Shown here: one piece after another, positions 7,240 to 15,261 of the stretch | Position numbering within the stretch: position 1 is the first letter of the stretch | How the letters are laid out: each line of letters begins with the position of its first letter | NCBI RefSeq assembly: GCF_023016265.1 | Contig: NZ_CP095412.1 | Coordinates: 3,348,001 to 3,412,000, forward strand | Direction: 5' to 3' | From: Blastococcus sp. PRF04-17 | GTDB taxonomy: Bacteria; Actinomycetota; Actinomycetes; Mycobacteriales; Geodermatophilaceae | DNA length: 64,000 nucleotides | Translations under genes and position numbers: made by a program | The notes under the pieces: model-generated | Databases searched by the model: none | Seen by the model: only the letters and a program-made list of their open reading frames with translations | What the model was told of the DNA's origin: nothing

Positions 7240-8988
7240 TCACATGCGCGCTCGGAGCAGGTCGTTCTCGGTGACCGCCGCCAGGCCGAGGGTCTTGTAG
7301 CCCACGTCGTCGAAGAGGACGACGAGCCGGTCGTCCTCGACCCGCATGACGACGCCGTTGCCCCACTCCGAGTGCTCCACCGGGGTCTCGACGGGGAACG
7401 GGGTGTCCGGGTCGTCGGCGCCCGCGGGCTCGTGGGCGGTGCCGGCCGAGCAGTTGTCGCAGTTGCCGCACGGCTCGTCGAGCTGCTCGCCGAAGTAGCC
7501 CAGCAGGAACTGGCGCCGGCAGTCGGTGGTCTCGGCGTAGCCGCGCATCATCTCCACGCGGCTCTGGTCGACACGCTCGTGGTGCTCGGCCAGTTCACGG
7601 GCCGCGGCGGCCGCCTCACCGGGCGGCGGCGCGTCGTCCGCCGGGTGGGCGGCGCCGTCCTCGTCGAGGACCACGGCCGACACCTGCTCGAGCAGGTTCA
7701 GGTCGCGGGCCAGCGGGGTCGCCCCCCGGCCGGTCTCCTCGCGGAGGTCCTGCACGTCCACGCCGTCCTCGATGCCGGCTGCGGCCGCGGCCTGCACCAG
7801 CCCGGCCACCTGCTGGAGCTCCTCCTCGGCCGGGGCGCCGGCGGCGAAGAACCGCCGGAGGCTGAGGTCCTCCTGCCGGTAGACCAGCACGGCGAGCGCC
7901 GGATCGCCGTCGCGGCCCGCGCGGCCGATCTCCTGGTAGTAGCTGTCCACCGAGTCGGCCGGCTCGGCGTGGATCACGAAGCGGGTGTCCGGCTTGTCGA
8001 TGCCCATGCCGAAGGCGGTGGTGGCCACGACGACGTCGAGCTCGTCGGCCATCCAGGCCCGCTGGGTGTCCTCGCGGTCGCCCTTGTTGAGTCCGGCGTG
8101 GTAGGGCCGAGCGCGCAGGCCTCGGTCCTGCAGCCGGCCCGCGATCTCCTCGGTGCCCCGGCGGGTCGCGCTGTAGACGATGCCCGGCCCGCGGCCCTCG
8201 CCGAGCTCGGCGAGCACCCGGTCGAGCACCCGCTCGTCCTTGCCATGGGCATCGGCGTACTGGTCGACCTCGAGCCGGATCTCCGGTCGGTCGAACCCGG
8301 CCACGACGATCTCGGGGTCGCGCATCTCCAGCCGCTCGACGATCTCGGCGCGGACCGGCGGTGCCGCCGTGGCGGTCAGGGCGAGGACCGTCGGGTGACC
8401 GAGCTGCTCGATGACGCCGCCGAGACGCAGGTAGTCCGGGCGGAAGTCGTGCCCCCAGGCCGAGACGCAGTGGGCCTCGTCGACGACGAACAGCGCCGGG
8501 TTCGCGTCGCGGAGCGAGTCGACCACTTCCGGCTTGGTGAGCTGCTCGGGGGCCAGGAAGAGGAAGCGGATGGTGCCGTCCTGGATCGACTGCAGCGCCT
8601 CTCGCTGGTCGCCGGCGGAGAGGGTCGAGTTGAGCTGGGCCGCACGCCCCGCCTGCTGCTCGATGTCGGCCAGCCGGTCGACCTGGTCGCGCTGCAGGGC
8701 GATGAGCGGCGACACGATGACCACCGGGCCGTCGAGCAGCGGGCCCGCGACCTGGTAGACCGCCGTCTTCCCGGCGCCCGACGGCAGCACCGCGAGGGTG
8801 TCGCGGCCGGAGACGACGGCCTGCATGGCGCACTCCTGACCGGGCCGGAACTCGTCGAAGCCGAGGACCTCCCGGGCGAACTCGCGGATCCGGCGGGTGC
8901 GGACCGATGCCGAGTTTCCGGCGGGGTTGTCGTCCTCGGGGGAGCGTGGCGGCACCGGCTCCCACTCCCCGCCGCGGACCCTCGGCAA
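7240..8988 (-). CDS. RecQ-family ATP-dependent DNA helicase with C-terminal DUF3553-like domain
   Basis: 582 residues. Helicase motifs in order: motif 0 'LGFDEFRPGQ', Walker A 'LPSGAGKTAVYQ' (about 69-78), DEAH box 'VVDEAHCVSAWGHDFRPDY', motif III 'LALTATA', 'IVYSATRRGTEEIAGRL', 'VATTAFGMGIDKPDTRFVIH' and 'YYQEIGRAGRDG'. The RecQ-Ct zinc module follows ('CRRQFLLGYFGE..CGNCDNC'). Instead of an HRDC domain, the C-terminus carries 'SEWGNGVVMRVEDDRLVVLF', which resembles the DUF3553 domain known from UvrD/PcrA-type helicases. The enzyme should unwind DNA 3'-5' in repair. The TTG start at 8988 is only the longest option; starts inside the first 30 residues are equally possible. It lies downstream of the HNH gene. 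Confidence 0.93.
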   Translation of the reverse strand: MPRVRGGEWEPVPPRSPEDDNPAGNSASVRTRRIREFAREVLGFDEFRPGQECAMQAVVSGRDTLAVLPSGAGKTAVYQVAGPLLDGPVVIVSPLIALQRDQVDRLADIEQQAGRAAQLNSTLSAGDQREALQSIQDGTIRFLFLAPEQLTKPEVVDSLRDANPALFVVDEAHCVSAWGHDFRPDYLRLGGVIEQLGHPTVLALTATAAPPVRAEIVERLEMRDPEIVVAGFDRPEIRLEVDQYADAHGKDERVLDRVLAELGEGRGPGIVYSATRRGTEEIAGRLQDRGLRARPYHAGLNKGDREDTQRAWMADELDVVVATTAFGMGIDKPDTRFVIHAEPADSVDSYYQEIGRAGRDGDPALAVLVYRQEDLSLRRFFAAGAPAEEELQQVAGLVQAAAAAGIEDGVDVQDLREETGRGATPLARDLNLLEQVSAVVLDEDGAAHPADDAPPPGEAAAAARELAEHHERVDQSRVEMMRGYAETTDCRRQFLLGYFGEQLDEPCGNCDNCSAGTAHEPAGADDPDTPFPVETPVEHSEWGNGVVMRVEDDRLVVLFDDVGYKTLGLAAVTENDLLRARM

Positions 8989-9006
8989 ACCGTGCCCTCG
9001 GCCATG

Positions 9007-9024
9007 GCGCTTCCGCGGAAGCGC
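9007..9024. repeat. Palindrome, first copy (after the HNH gene)
   Basis: An 18-bp perfect palindrome with core CGCTTCCGCGGAAGCG (9008-9023) starts 4 bp beyond the HNH stop codon. The same 16-bp core recurs at 10790-10805, also just behind a stop codon. It could act as a transcript-end hairpin or a protein-binding site. Identity of the two cores is read directly from the sequence. Confidence 0.6.
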
Positions 9025-9027
9025 GGA

Positions 9028-10737
9028 TCATCCGCTGAGCATGACGCCGGCCTCGGCCGCGAGTTTCCGGGCGAGGTCCCGGTTGCCGATCAGCACGCCG
9101 ATCGCCCAGTGCAGGTCCAGCCGTTCCGAGCGCTCCTGGATGTGCCCGGCCAGCGCCGGCTCCCCGTCGGGGAACAGCACGCGGCTCATCTGCGCAGCCT
9201 CGCGCCGGAGGTCGACCCGCCGGTCGGTCCGCCGGTCGGTCCTGCGGCCGGTGCTCCGGGAGGCGGGGCGCACCGCTCCACGCGTGCCCCGCCGGCGCGG
9301 CCGTGTCGGTCGGGTGGGCCGCCGCCCGGGGCGCGGCGGCCCGGTGCGCGGCGGCCCGGTGCGCGGCGCCGGCGCCGCCGGGAGCGCCTCCTCGGGGCGA
9401 CGGCCCACCACCGTGTCCAGCGGTGGCACGCCGACGAACGTGGCGTCGGCGGCGCGATCCAGGCCACCCTCGAACGCCGCGTCGGCCGTGCCCCAGACCC
9501 GTCGGCCGTCCGGGGCCAGCACGATCAGCCGGCCGGCCTTCCGGCTCAGCACGAGCTCCTGGTCGTGGACCAGCCCGTGGTCGACGTCGCAGAGCAGGAC
9601 GAGGTTCGACACGTCGGTCGGCCCGCCGAAGAGCCAGTGCCGCATGTGATGGGCGTGCAGCCGCTCGACGCGGGTCTCGGGGCAGCCGGGACGGGCGCAG
9701 CCGCCGTCGCGCCGGAGCAGCACCCGACGCTGTGCCTTCGTCGCTCGCCGCTTGCGGCGACCGTGGGCGAGCGGCTCGTGGTCCTTCTCGAGCATGACCA
9801 CAGCGGTGGCCTCGCACGCGAGGCGCCGAGCCTGGGCGGCGGTCAGCGCCGGCCCGCCCTCGAAGTGGGCCCGACCCGCCGCGGCGTCGTCGGCGAGCAC
9901 GCCGGCGTCGACGTGGATCACCACCTCGCGGCGGGGCGGGTCACCGGGACGGCGGTCCATCGCCACGCGAGCCTCGGCCAGCGCGCCCAGCGCGCCCAGC
10001 GCGGCGATGCGCCGCGCGGCGGTCCGCTCGCGGGCGAGCCCCACGGCCTCGTCGTCCCCGCAGCGCTTCTCGACGTCCCGGTCGACCTGCCCTCCGGCGG
10101 CGCGAATCGTGTCCTGCGCGGCCGTCGCCTTCTTGCTCTGCGCCCGCTCCCGGCGGGCCTCGCGCTCGGCCAGCGAGTCGATGGCGGCCATCAGCGCGGC
10201 GCCGGCCTCGGCCGGCATGCGGACCTTCAGGGTCAGGTACCCCTCGTCGTCGGTCCAGGCGTGGAAGGACTGCTCGACCTGCTGCCGCCACTCGGCGCCG
10301 GGCTTCGCCGCCTCGTCGTCGACGCGGCGCCAGGCCCGGCAGAACCGCTCCGTCTGCGATGCGGTCGCCGTCAGTGCGAACTCCAGCAGCGGCGCCTCGC
10401 AGTCGGGGGCCGCGATGCGGGTCAGGGCCCGGACCTTCGCGTACGACAGCCGCCCGGCCGAGAACGCCGCATCGACCAGGGGGAGTCCGGGCAGCGCACG
10501 CGCCACGCGGACGTGCTCCCGCGCTGTGACCTGCGACATGCCGCACTGCCAGGCCAGCCAGTGCGCGCAGGAGTGGATGCCCACGCCCTTCCACCCGCCG
10601 CGCTCGTCGAACTCGGCGACGAGGCGGAGCCACGCCGCCGTGGCCGCCGCGAGGCGCACCGCCCCGGTCGTGATGGCCCGGGCCAGCTCGGGCAACGGTG
10701 AACCGGAGGGATGCTGCATCACATTCTTCGAACGCAT
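9028..10737 (-). CDS. DUF222 / HNH endonuclease (13E12-repeat type)
   Basis: 569 residues. The N-terminal DUF222 domain reads 'LAAATAAWLRLVAEFDERGG', 'GIHSCAHWLAWQCGMSQVTA', 'HVRVARALPGLPL' and 'AGRLSYAKVRALTRIA'. The HNH nuclease motif sits near residue 350: 'RRDGGCARPGCPETRVERLH', then 'AHHMRHWLFGGPTDVSNLVL' and 'CDVDHGLVHD'. A Pro/Arg-rich linker precedes a conserved C-terminal helix 'DLHWAIGVLIGNRDLARKLA'. Known relatives are multicopy proteins in actinobacteria, in mycobacteria called the 13E12 family. ATG 10737 is favoured because the -10 box TAGCAT ends 6 nt before it (leaderless), and ATG 10719 is an alternative. A LexA-type SOS box covers the start, so DNA-damage induction is likely. 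Confidence 0.92.
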   Translation of the reverse strand: MRSKNVMQHPSGSPLPELARAITTGAVRLAAATAAWLRLVAEFDERGGWKGVGIHSCAHWLAWQCGMSQVTAREHVRVARALPGLPLVDAAFSAGRLSYAKVRALTRIAAPDCEAPLLEFALTATASQTERFCRAWRRVDDEAAKPGAEWRQQVEQSFHAWTDDEGYLTLKVRMPAEAGAALMAAIDSLAEREARRERAQSKKATAAQDTIRAAGGQVDRDVEKRCGDDEAVGLARERTAARRIAALGALGALAEARVAMDRRPGDPPRREVVIHVDAGVLADDAAAGRAHFEGGPALTAAQARRLACEATAVVMLEKDHEPLAHGRRKRRATKAQRRVLLRRDGGCARPGCPETRVERLHAHHMRHWLFGGPTDVSNLVLLCDVDHGLVHDQELVLSRKAGRLIVLAPDGRRVWGTADAAFEGGLDRAADATFVGVPPLDTVVGRRPEEALPAAPAPRTGPPRTGPPRPGRRPTRPTRPRRRGTRGAVRPASRSTGRRTDRRTDRRVDLRREAAQMSRVLFPDGEPALAGHIQERSERLDLHWAIGVLIGNRDLARKLAAEAGVMLSG

Positions 10738-10749
10738 GTTCGGATGCTA
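10728..10749 (-). promoter_or_regulatory. LexA-type SOS box and -10 box of the HNH gene
   Basis: TCGAAC-GCAT-GTTCGG (10728-10743) matches 11 of 12 defined bases of the actinobacterial SOS box TCGAAC-N4-GTTCGA. On the minus strand the -10 box TAGCAT (10749-10744) lies just upstream and the box overlaps the presumed start of transcription and the ATG. Repression by LexA is inferred from this placement; 13E12-type genes are known members of the mycobacterial SOS regulon. Confidence 0.75.
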
Positions 10750-10789
10750 GGGCCGGCCGCTGACAGAACGGCAGGCCAGCGGCCCGGGG

Positions 10790-10805
10790 CGCTTCCGCGG
10801 AAGCG
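10790..10805. repeat. Palindrome, second copy (after the DUF2786 gene)
   Basis: CGCTTCCGCGGAAGCG, identical to the core at 9008-9023. It starts 8 bp beyond the stop of the DUF2786 gene (10814) and lies upstream of the HNH promoter. The two copies bracket the HNH gene in the same sense. Confidence 0.6.
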
Positions 10806-10813
10806 TCGGCGGC

Positions 10814-12031
10814 TCAGCGCAGCGACGACCGGCGGAGGCCCACGTCGGCGCGTTCGGCGGCCGCGCGCCCCGCGTACCAGCCGCCCGCGTCGACCGATGC
10901 CCGGCTGCGGCTCGAGCGGACGCGGGGGAACAGCTCGCTGACCCGCTGCTCGACCGCTTCCTGCCGGTTGCGCAGCACCGGGAGCAGATCGGCCCCGTGC
11001 TCCGCCGCCGCCTCGGCCGTGGCGCGCTGCCGGGCCGCCTGCAGGCGTTCCCCGATGCGGTGCGCGTACCCCAGCAGGAAGGAGTGCCGGAACGACCGTG
11101 ACCCACGGAGCCGGCCGGATCGTTCGGCGGCTGCCAGCCCCTGCGCCACCTGCAGGAGCAGCGACGTGAACAGCAGCTCCACGGCGGCGACGTCGGCACG
11201 GACGCCGACCAGGTTCGCGATGCCGAGCGTCTGGTACCAGACCAGCCGGACGTCGTTGGCCTCCGCCACCGCGCCGAGCAGCTGCATCTTGGCGCGTACG
11301 TACGGGTCCCGGACGTGCACCCGCCGCGCCGTCACCGCCTGCCCTCCGGCGGATGCCGGTCCCGCATCCAGGAGAGCGGTGTCGAGCGCGTGCCGCGTCA
11401 TCAGCTCCTGGGCCTTGGCCGTCAGGGCGTCCGCCTCTTCCGGGAACTCGGTCGACTCGGCCTTGGTCAGCAGGCCACGGATCCGGCGCAGCGCCCGCTC
11501 GTCGCCGCCCGATTGGTGGTTGTCGTGCCGCACGCGCGGCGGACCCCACCGGGACGGCGGCGGCACCAGCGCATCCATCCGGGCAGACCACTTCAGGGCC
11601 ACCGCCAGCCGCAGCACGATGCGCCAGGCCTCTTCCGCACCCCGCCGCCCGGTGCGGTGCCAGGCATGGATCACCGCAGGATCGCCGGCCCCCAGCGCAC
11701 CCAGCTCCGCGAGTTGCTCCACCCAGACGTCGGGTGCGCGGCCTGCGGCGTCGACCCGGCGGGCGTGCTCGGCGATCAGCGCCACCGCCAGCGGCACGGC
11801 ACTGCTCGTCGCCTCGCGCTGGGCGAGGTGCACGACGTCGGCGGGCTGCCACCCCCGCTCCCACGTCTCCTCCAGGCCGGCGAGCAGCTCTCGCGTCACC
11901 CCGCCGTCGGCGTCGACCGAGGGATCGTGCCTCGCGAACGTCTCTGCGACCTCCCTGGTGATGTCGGCGTCGAGCAGCGCGCCGCGCTGCAGGAGTTCGG
12001 TGAGCATGGCCCCGGTCGTCACGCGAGGCAT
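10814..12031 (-). CDS. DUF2786 domain-containing protein
   Basis: 405 residues. The middle carries the short DUF2786 motif, 'RRIRGLLTKAESTEFPEEAD' followed by 'ALTAKAQELMTRHALD', a helical element shared by actinobacterial and phage-associated proteins of unknown biochemical function. The second half ('DPYVRAKMQLLGAVAEANDV', then 'LVGVRADVAAVELLFTSLLLQ' in two pieces and 'SFRHSFLLGYAHRIGERLQ') is the conserved companion region of these proteins. The N-terminal third is Ala/Arg-rich and helical. No catalytic motif is visible. ATG 12031 is used; ATG 12007 is possible. The start lies about 150 bp from the divergent molybdenum operon. Some DUF2786 proteins occur in mobile elements, but no mobility gene is seen here. 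Confidence 0.8.
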   Translation of the reverse strand: MPRVTTGAMLTELLQRGALLDADITREVAETFARHDPSVDADGGVTRELLAGLEETWERGWQPADVVHLAQREATSSAVPLAVALIAEHARRVDAAGRAPDVWVEQLAELGALGAGDPAVIHAWHRTGRRGAEEAWRIVLRLAVALKWSARMDALVPPPSRWGPPRVRHDNHQSGGDERALRRIRGLLTKAESTEFPEEADALTAKAQELMTRHALDTALLDAGPASAGGQAVTARRVHVRDPYVRAKMQLLGAVAEANDVRLVWYQTLGIANLVGVRADVAAVELLFTSLLLQVAQGLAAAERSGRLRGSRSFRHSFLLGYAHRIGERLQAARQRATAEAAAEHGADLLPVLRNRQEAVEQRVSELFPRVRSSRSRASVDAGGWYAGRAAAERADVGLRRSSLR

Positions 12032-12126
12032 GCTGCCCGTCGGGACCGACGTCCGGTCGTGGCACGTTGTGGACGGCGTGCCCGGTCCACAAACTCGCGC
12101 TGCGGTGTTGACAGGACGACCGCCTT

Positions 12127-12179
12127 CCGCACCTGCGGAGCGGAGATCGTTGTCATGCCCGCAGGTGCGGAGCTACGGT
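12127..12179 (+). promoter_or_regulatory. Promoter with twin operators of the HTH-TOBE/modABC operon
   Basis: The -35 box TTGTCA (12150-12155) and -10 box TACGGT (12174-12179) are 18 bp apart, and the -10 ends 7 nt before GTG 12187, indicating a leaderless mRNA. Two copies of the dyad CCGCA-NN-TGCGG lie at 12127-12138 (upstream of -35) and 12159-12170 (within the spacer), with centres 32 bp apart, about three helical turns. This arrangement suits cooperative repression, most simply by the HTH-TOBE protein encoded next. Binding is inferred. Confidence 0.72.
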
Positions 12180-12186
12180 GCACGGC

Positions 12187-12576
12187 GTGCCGACCAGCTA
12201 CCGGATCGCCGAGGCCGCGGCCCTGCTCGGCGTCAGCGACGACACCGTTCGACGGTGGATCGACAGCGGGAGGCTCGTGGTCTCCCGCGACGTCGGGCCG
12301 GCCACCGTGGACGGGGCCGACCTGGCCGGCGTGGCGACCCGGCTGCGCGAGGCGCCCGAACCAGGGGCCACGCCGTCCTCCGCGCGCAACCGGCTGACCG
12401 GCATCGTCACCCGCGTCCTCCGGGACACGGTGATGGCCCAGGTCGAGATCCAGGCCGGTCCCTTCCGGCTGGTCTCGCTGATGTCGCGCGAGGCCGCCGA
12501 CGAGCTGGGCCTCGAGGTCGGTGTCCGCGCCGTCGCGACGGTCAAGGCCACCCAGGTCAGCGTGGACGTCCCGTGA
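12187..12576 (+). CDS. HTH-TOBE molybdate-responsive regulator (MerR/excisionase-type HTH)
   Basis: 129 residues. The N-terminal excisionase/MerR-like HTH reads 'SYRIAEAAALLGVSDDTVRR' then 'WIDSGRLVV'. A single C-terminal TOBE (molybdate/oxyanion-binding) domain reads 'SARNRLTGIVTRVLRDTVMA' then 'QVEIQAGPFRLVSLMSREAA'. Proteins of this layout head actinobacterial molybdate-transport operons and are taken to sense molybdate and control modABC. The TGA overlaps the GTG of modA, so translation is coupled. GTG 12187 was chosen from the leaderless promoter geometry; GTG 12178 lies inside the -10 region. Confidence 0.88.
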   Translation: MPTSYRIAEAAALLGVSDDTVRRWIDSGRLVVSRDVGPATVDGADLAGVATRLREAPEPGATPSSARNRLTGIVTRVLRDTVMAQVEIQAGPFRLVSLMSREAADELGLEVGVRAVATVKATQVSVDVP

Positions 12577-13394
12577 GGCGACGTGTGCTCCTGGCCGTCG
12601 CCTGCCTGACCGTGCTGGTGGGGTGCGGCGGCTACGACGGCGACGCGCCGCCCGGCGAGGAGGAGGTGCTCACCGACCCGCAGGGCGACGAGGGCCTCAC
12701 CGGCACCCTGACCGTCTTCGCCGCCGCCTCGCTGACCGACGTCTTCACCCGGCTCGGCGAGCAGCTCATGGAGGAGAACCCGCAGCTCGACGTCCGGTTC
12801 AACGTCGCCGGCAGCTCCGCGCTGGCCGCCCAGCTGCTGGAGGGGGCCCCCGCCGACGTGTTCGCCGCCGCCGACGAGGCCCAGATGAGCCGGGTCCAGG
12901 ACGGTGGCCTGATCGGCGCGGCCGAGCTCTTCGCGGAGAACCCCCTCATGCTCGCCGTCCCGATCGAGAACCCGGCCGGAGTGGCCCTCCCGGAGGGCGG
13001 GATGCCCAGTCTGTCGGAGCTCGTCACCGCCGACATGACGGTCGCGGTCTGCGCGCCCGAGGTGCCCTGCGGCGCCGCCGCAGCCGAGGTGCTGGAGGCA
13101 TCGGGTCGGTCCGACGCCCCGGACACCTACGAGGACGACGTCCGCGCGGTGCTGACCAAGGTCCAGCTCGGCGAGGTGGACGCGGGGCTGATCTACCTCT
13201 CCGACGTCCACGCCGCGGGCGACTCGATCCTGGCGTTCGCGTTCCGCGAGGCCCCCCAGGCGGTCAACCGGTACCCGATCGGCGCTCTGGAGGACTCCGC
13301 CAACCCGGACGCGGCGCGGGCGTTCGTCGACCTCGTCCTCTCGGCGGAGGGCCAGCAGGTGCTCGCCGACGCGGGGTTCCTGCCGCCGTCGTGA
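12573..13394 (+). CDS. modA: Molybdate ABC transporter substrate-binding lipoprotein ModA
   Basis: 273 residues. The signal peptide and lipobox 'LLAVACLTVLVGCGG' make it an extracytoplasmic lipoprotein anchored at the Cys. The mature part shows the ModA signature 'GTLTVFAAASLTDVFTRLGE', followed by 'FNVAGSSALAAQLLEGAPAD' (the ligand-contacting Ser/Gly loop) and 'VFAAADEAQM', ending 'LSAEGQQVLADAGFLPP' as usual. It captures molybdate (or tungstate) for the ModB channel. It starts at GTG 12573 overlapping the regulator stop and ends overlapping modB. Confidence 0.95.
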   Translation: MRRRVLLAVACLTVLVGCGGYDGDAPPGEEEVLTDPQGDEGLTGTLTVFAAASLTDVFTRLGEQLMEENPQLDVRFNVAGSSALAAQLLEGAPADVFAAADEAQMSRVQDGGLIGAAELFAENPLMLAVPIENPAGVALPEGGMPSLSELVTADMTVAVCAPEVPCGAAAAEVLEASGRSDAPDTYEDDVRAVLTKVQLGEVDAGLIYLSDVHAAGDSILAFAFREAPQAVNRYPIGALEDSANPDAARAFVDLVLSAEGQQVLADAGFLPPS

Positions 13395-14200
13395 GCCCTC
13401 TCCGCGGCGGCGACTCGACCCGGATCCCTGCCCCGCTCCTGTTCCCGGCCGCCCTCGGTGTCGCCTTCCTCGTCCTGCCGGTCCTCGGCCTGCTCATTCG
13501 CACGCCCTGGTCCTCCCTCGGCAGCCGGCTGACCGAGCCCGGCGTCGGCGAGGCGCTGCGGCTGTCGCTGGTCTCGGCGACCATGGCGACCGGCGTCTCG
13601 CTGCTGCTCGGCGTCCCGCTCGCCTGGGTACTTGCGCGCTCCCGCATCCGCGGCCGTAGCGTCCTGCGCGCGCTGGTCACCGTGCCGCTCGTCCTGCCGC
13701 CGGTCGTCGGCGGTGTCGCCCTGTTCCTCGTCCTCGGGCGGCAGGGCCTCGTCGGCCGCTGGCTCGACCAGGCCTTCGACATCACGATCCCGTTCACGAC
13801 CACGGCGGTCGTCATCGCCGAGACCTTCGTCGCCATGCCGTTCCTCGTGATCAGCGTCGAGGGGGCGCTGCGGGCGGCCGACGCCCGCTTCGAGGACGTC
13901 GCCGCCACCCTCGGCGCCGACCGCTGGACGACGTTCCGCCGCGTCACCCTCCCCCTCGTCGCTCCCGGCATCGCCGCCGGCGCCGTCCTCTGCTGGGCCC
14001 GCGCCCTCGGCGAGTTCGGCGCCACCATCACCTTCGCCGGCAACTTCCCGGGGACGACGCAGACGATGCCGCTGGCCGTCTACCTGGCGCTGCAGCGCGA
14101 TCCCGAGGCGGCGATCGTGCTCTCGCTCGTCCTGCTCGCCGTCTCGCTGGCCACGCTCCTGCTGCTGCGGGACCGCTGGCTGGGCCGGGCGGCGTCATGA
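13391..14200 (+). CDS. modB: Molybdate ABC transporter permease ModB
   Basis: 269 residues with five to six membrane helices, starting 'LLFPAALGVAFLVLPVLGLL'. The EAA cytoplasmic loop that contacts the ATPase is clear: 'RFEDVAATLGADRWTTFRRV' then 'TLPLVAPGIAAG'. The ModB-typical stretch 'ARALGEFGATITFAGNFPGT' is present. It forms the membrane channel of the molybdate importer. GTG 13391 overlaps the modA stop by 4 bp, and the gene's own stop overlaps the modC start, so the three subunits are translationally coupled. Confidence 0.95.
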   Translation: MSPLRGGDSTRIPAPLLFPAALGVAFLVLPVLGLLIRTPWSSLGSRLTEPGVGEALRLSLVSATMATGVSLLLGVPLAWVLARSRIRGRSVLRALVTVPLVLPPVVGGVALFLVLGRQGLVGRWLDQAFDITIPFTTTAVVIAETFVAMPFLVISVEGALRAADARFEDVAATLGADRWTTFRRVTLPLVAPGIAAGAVLCWARALGEFGATITFAGNFPGTTQTMPLAVYLALQRDPEAAIVLSLVLLAVSLATLLLLRDRWLGRAAS

Positions 14201-15249
14201 CGCTCGAGGCCACCGTGACGGTGCTCCGGGGGCCCCTCGCTCTCGAGGTCGAGCTGGCGGTCGAGGACGGCGAGGTGCTCGCCGTCCTCGGCCCCAACGG
14301 CGCAGGAAAGTCCACCCTGCTCCGAGTTCTCGCCGGACTGCTCCCTCCGGACTCCGGCCGCGTGGTCGTGGACGGAGAGCACTGGGACGACGCTTCCGCG
14401 GGAACGCGGCTGCCCACGCACCGCCGCTCGCTCGGCGTCGTCTTCCAGGACGCGCTGCTCTTCCCGCACCTCACCATCGGCCACAACGTCGAGTTCGCGC
14501 TGCGCAGCCGCGGCATCGGCCCGGCCGCCCGCCAGCAGGCTGCTGCGGCGTGGCTCGCCCGGGTCGGTCTCGACGGCTTCGCGGCCCGGCACCCGGCCCA
14601 GCTGTCCGGCGGCCAGGCCCAGCGTGCGGCGCTGGCCCGGGCGCTGGTGGGGGAGCCGGCACTGCTGCTGCTCGACGAGCCGCTCTCCGCCCTCGACGCG
14701 CGCACCCGGCTGGAGGTCCGGGCCGAGCTGCGCAGGCACCTGGCGGACTTCGGCGGCAGCACGGTGCTGGTCACCCACGACCCGGTGGACGCGATGGCGC
14801 TGGCCGACCGGGTCGTCGTCCTCGAGGACGGCCGGGTCGTGCAGGCCGGGACGCCGGTGGACGTCAGCCGGCGCCCGCGCACCGACTACGTCGCCCGCCT
14901 GGTCGGCCTCTCCCTCCTGCCCGGGACCGGCGAAGGGCGCACGGTGAGGCTGGCGGACGGCGGCACGGTGGCCGTGGCCGACGAGGTCGACGGCCCGGTG
15001 TTCGCCGCGGTGCGCCCCGAGTCGGTCGCGCTCTACCTGGCCAGGCCCGCGGGCAGCCCGCGCAACGTGTGGCCCGCCCGACTGGTCGGGGCCACCCCGC
15101 ACGGCGCGACGGTCCGGTGCGAACTGACCGGGGAGGTGCCGCTCGTCGCCGACGTCACCGCAGCCGCGTTCGCGGAGCTGGGACTGGCGACGGGGTCCGA
15201 GGTGTGGGCAACCGTGAAGGCCTCCGAGGTCGCGGTCTACTCGCGCTGA
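14197..15249 (+). CDS. modC: Molybdate ABC transporter ATP-binding protein ModC
   Basis: 350 residues. Nucleotide-binding domain: Walker A 'GPNGAGKSTLLRVLAG' (about residues 32-47), Q-loop 'VVFQDALLFPHLT', signature 'LSGGQAQRAALARAL', Walker B 'LLLLDEPLSALD' and H-loop 'LVTHDPVDAM'. After residue about 240 comes a TOBE domain ('NVWPARLVGATPHGATVRCE' to 'GSEVWATVKASEVAVYSR'), typical of ModC, which senses intracellular molybdate. The protein energises the ModAB importer. ATG 14197 overlaps the modB stop. Confidence 0.95.
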   Translation: MTLEATVTVLRGPLALEVELAVEDGEVLAVLGPNGAGKSTLLRVLAGLLPPDSGRVVVDGEHWDDASAGTRLPTHRRSLGVVFQDALLFPHLTIGHNVEFALRSRGIGPAARQQAAAAWLARVGLDGFAARHPAQLSGGQAQRAALARALVGEPALLLLDEPLSALDARTRLEVRAELRRHLADFGGSTVLVTHDPVDAMALADRVVVLEDGRVVQAGTPVDVSRRPRTDYVARLVGLSLLPGTGEGRTVRLADGGTVAVADEVDGPVFAAVRPESVALYLARPAGSPRNVWPARLVGATPHGATVRCELTGEVPLVADVTAAAFAELGLATGSEVWATVKASEVAVYSR

Positions 15250-15261
15250 CAAGGTGGGGAC

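Noticed and set aside
1177-12031. A defence island made of the NUC1 nuclease, RecQ-type helicase, HNH and DUF2786 genes
   Set aside because: The genes are dispersed among metabolic genes, show no shared operon, and no known defence partner (restriction-modification, toxin/antitoxin, Argonaute, CBASS) is present.
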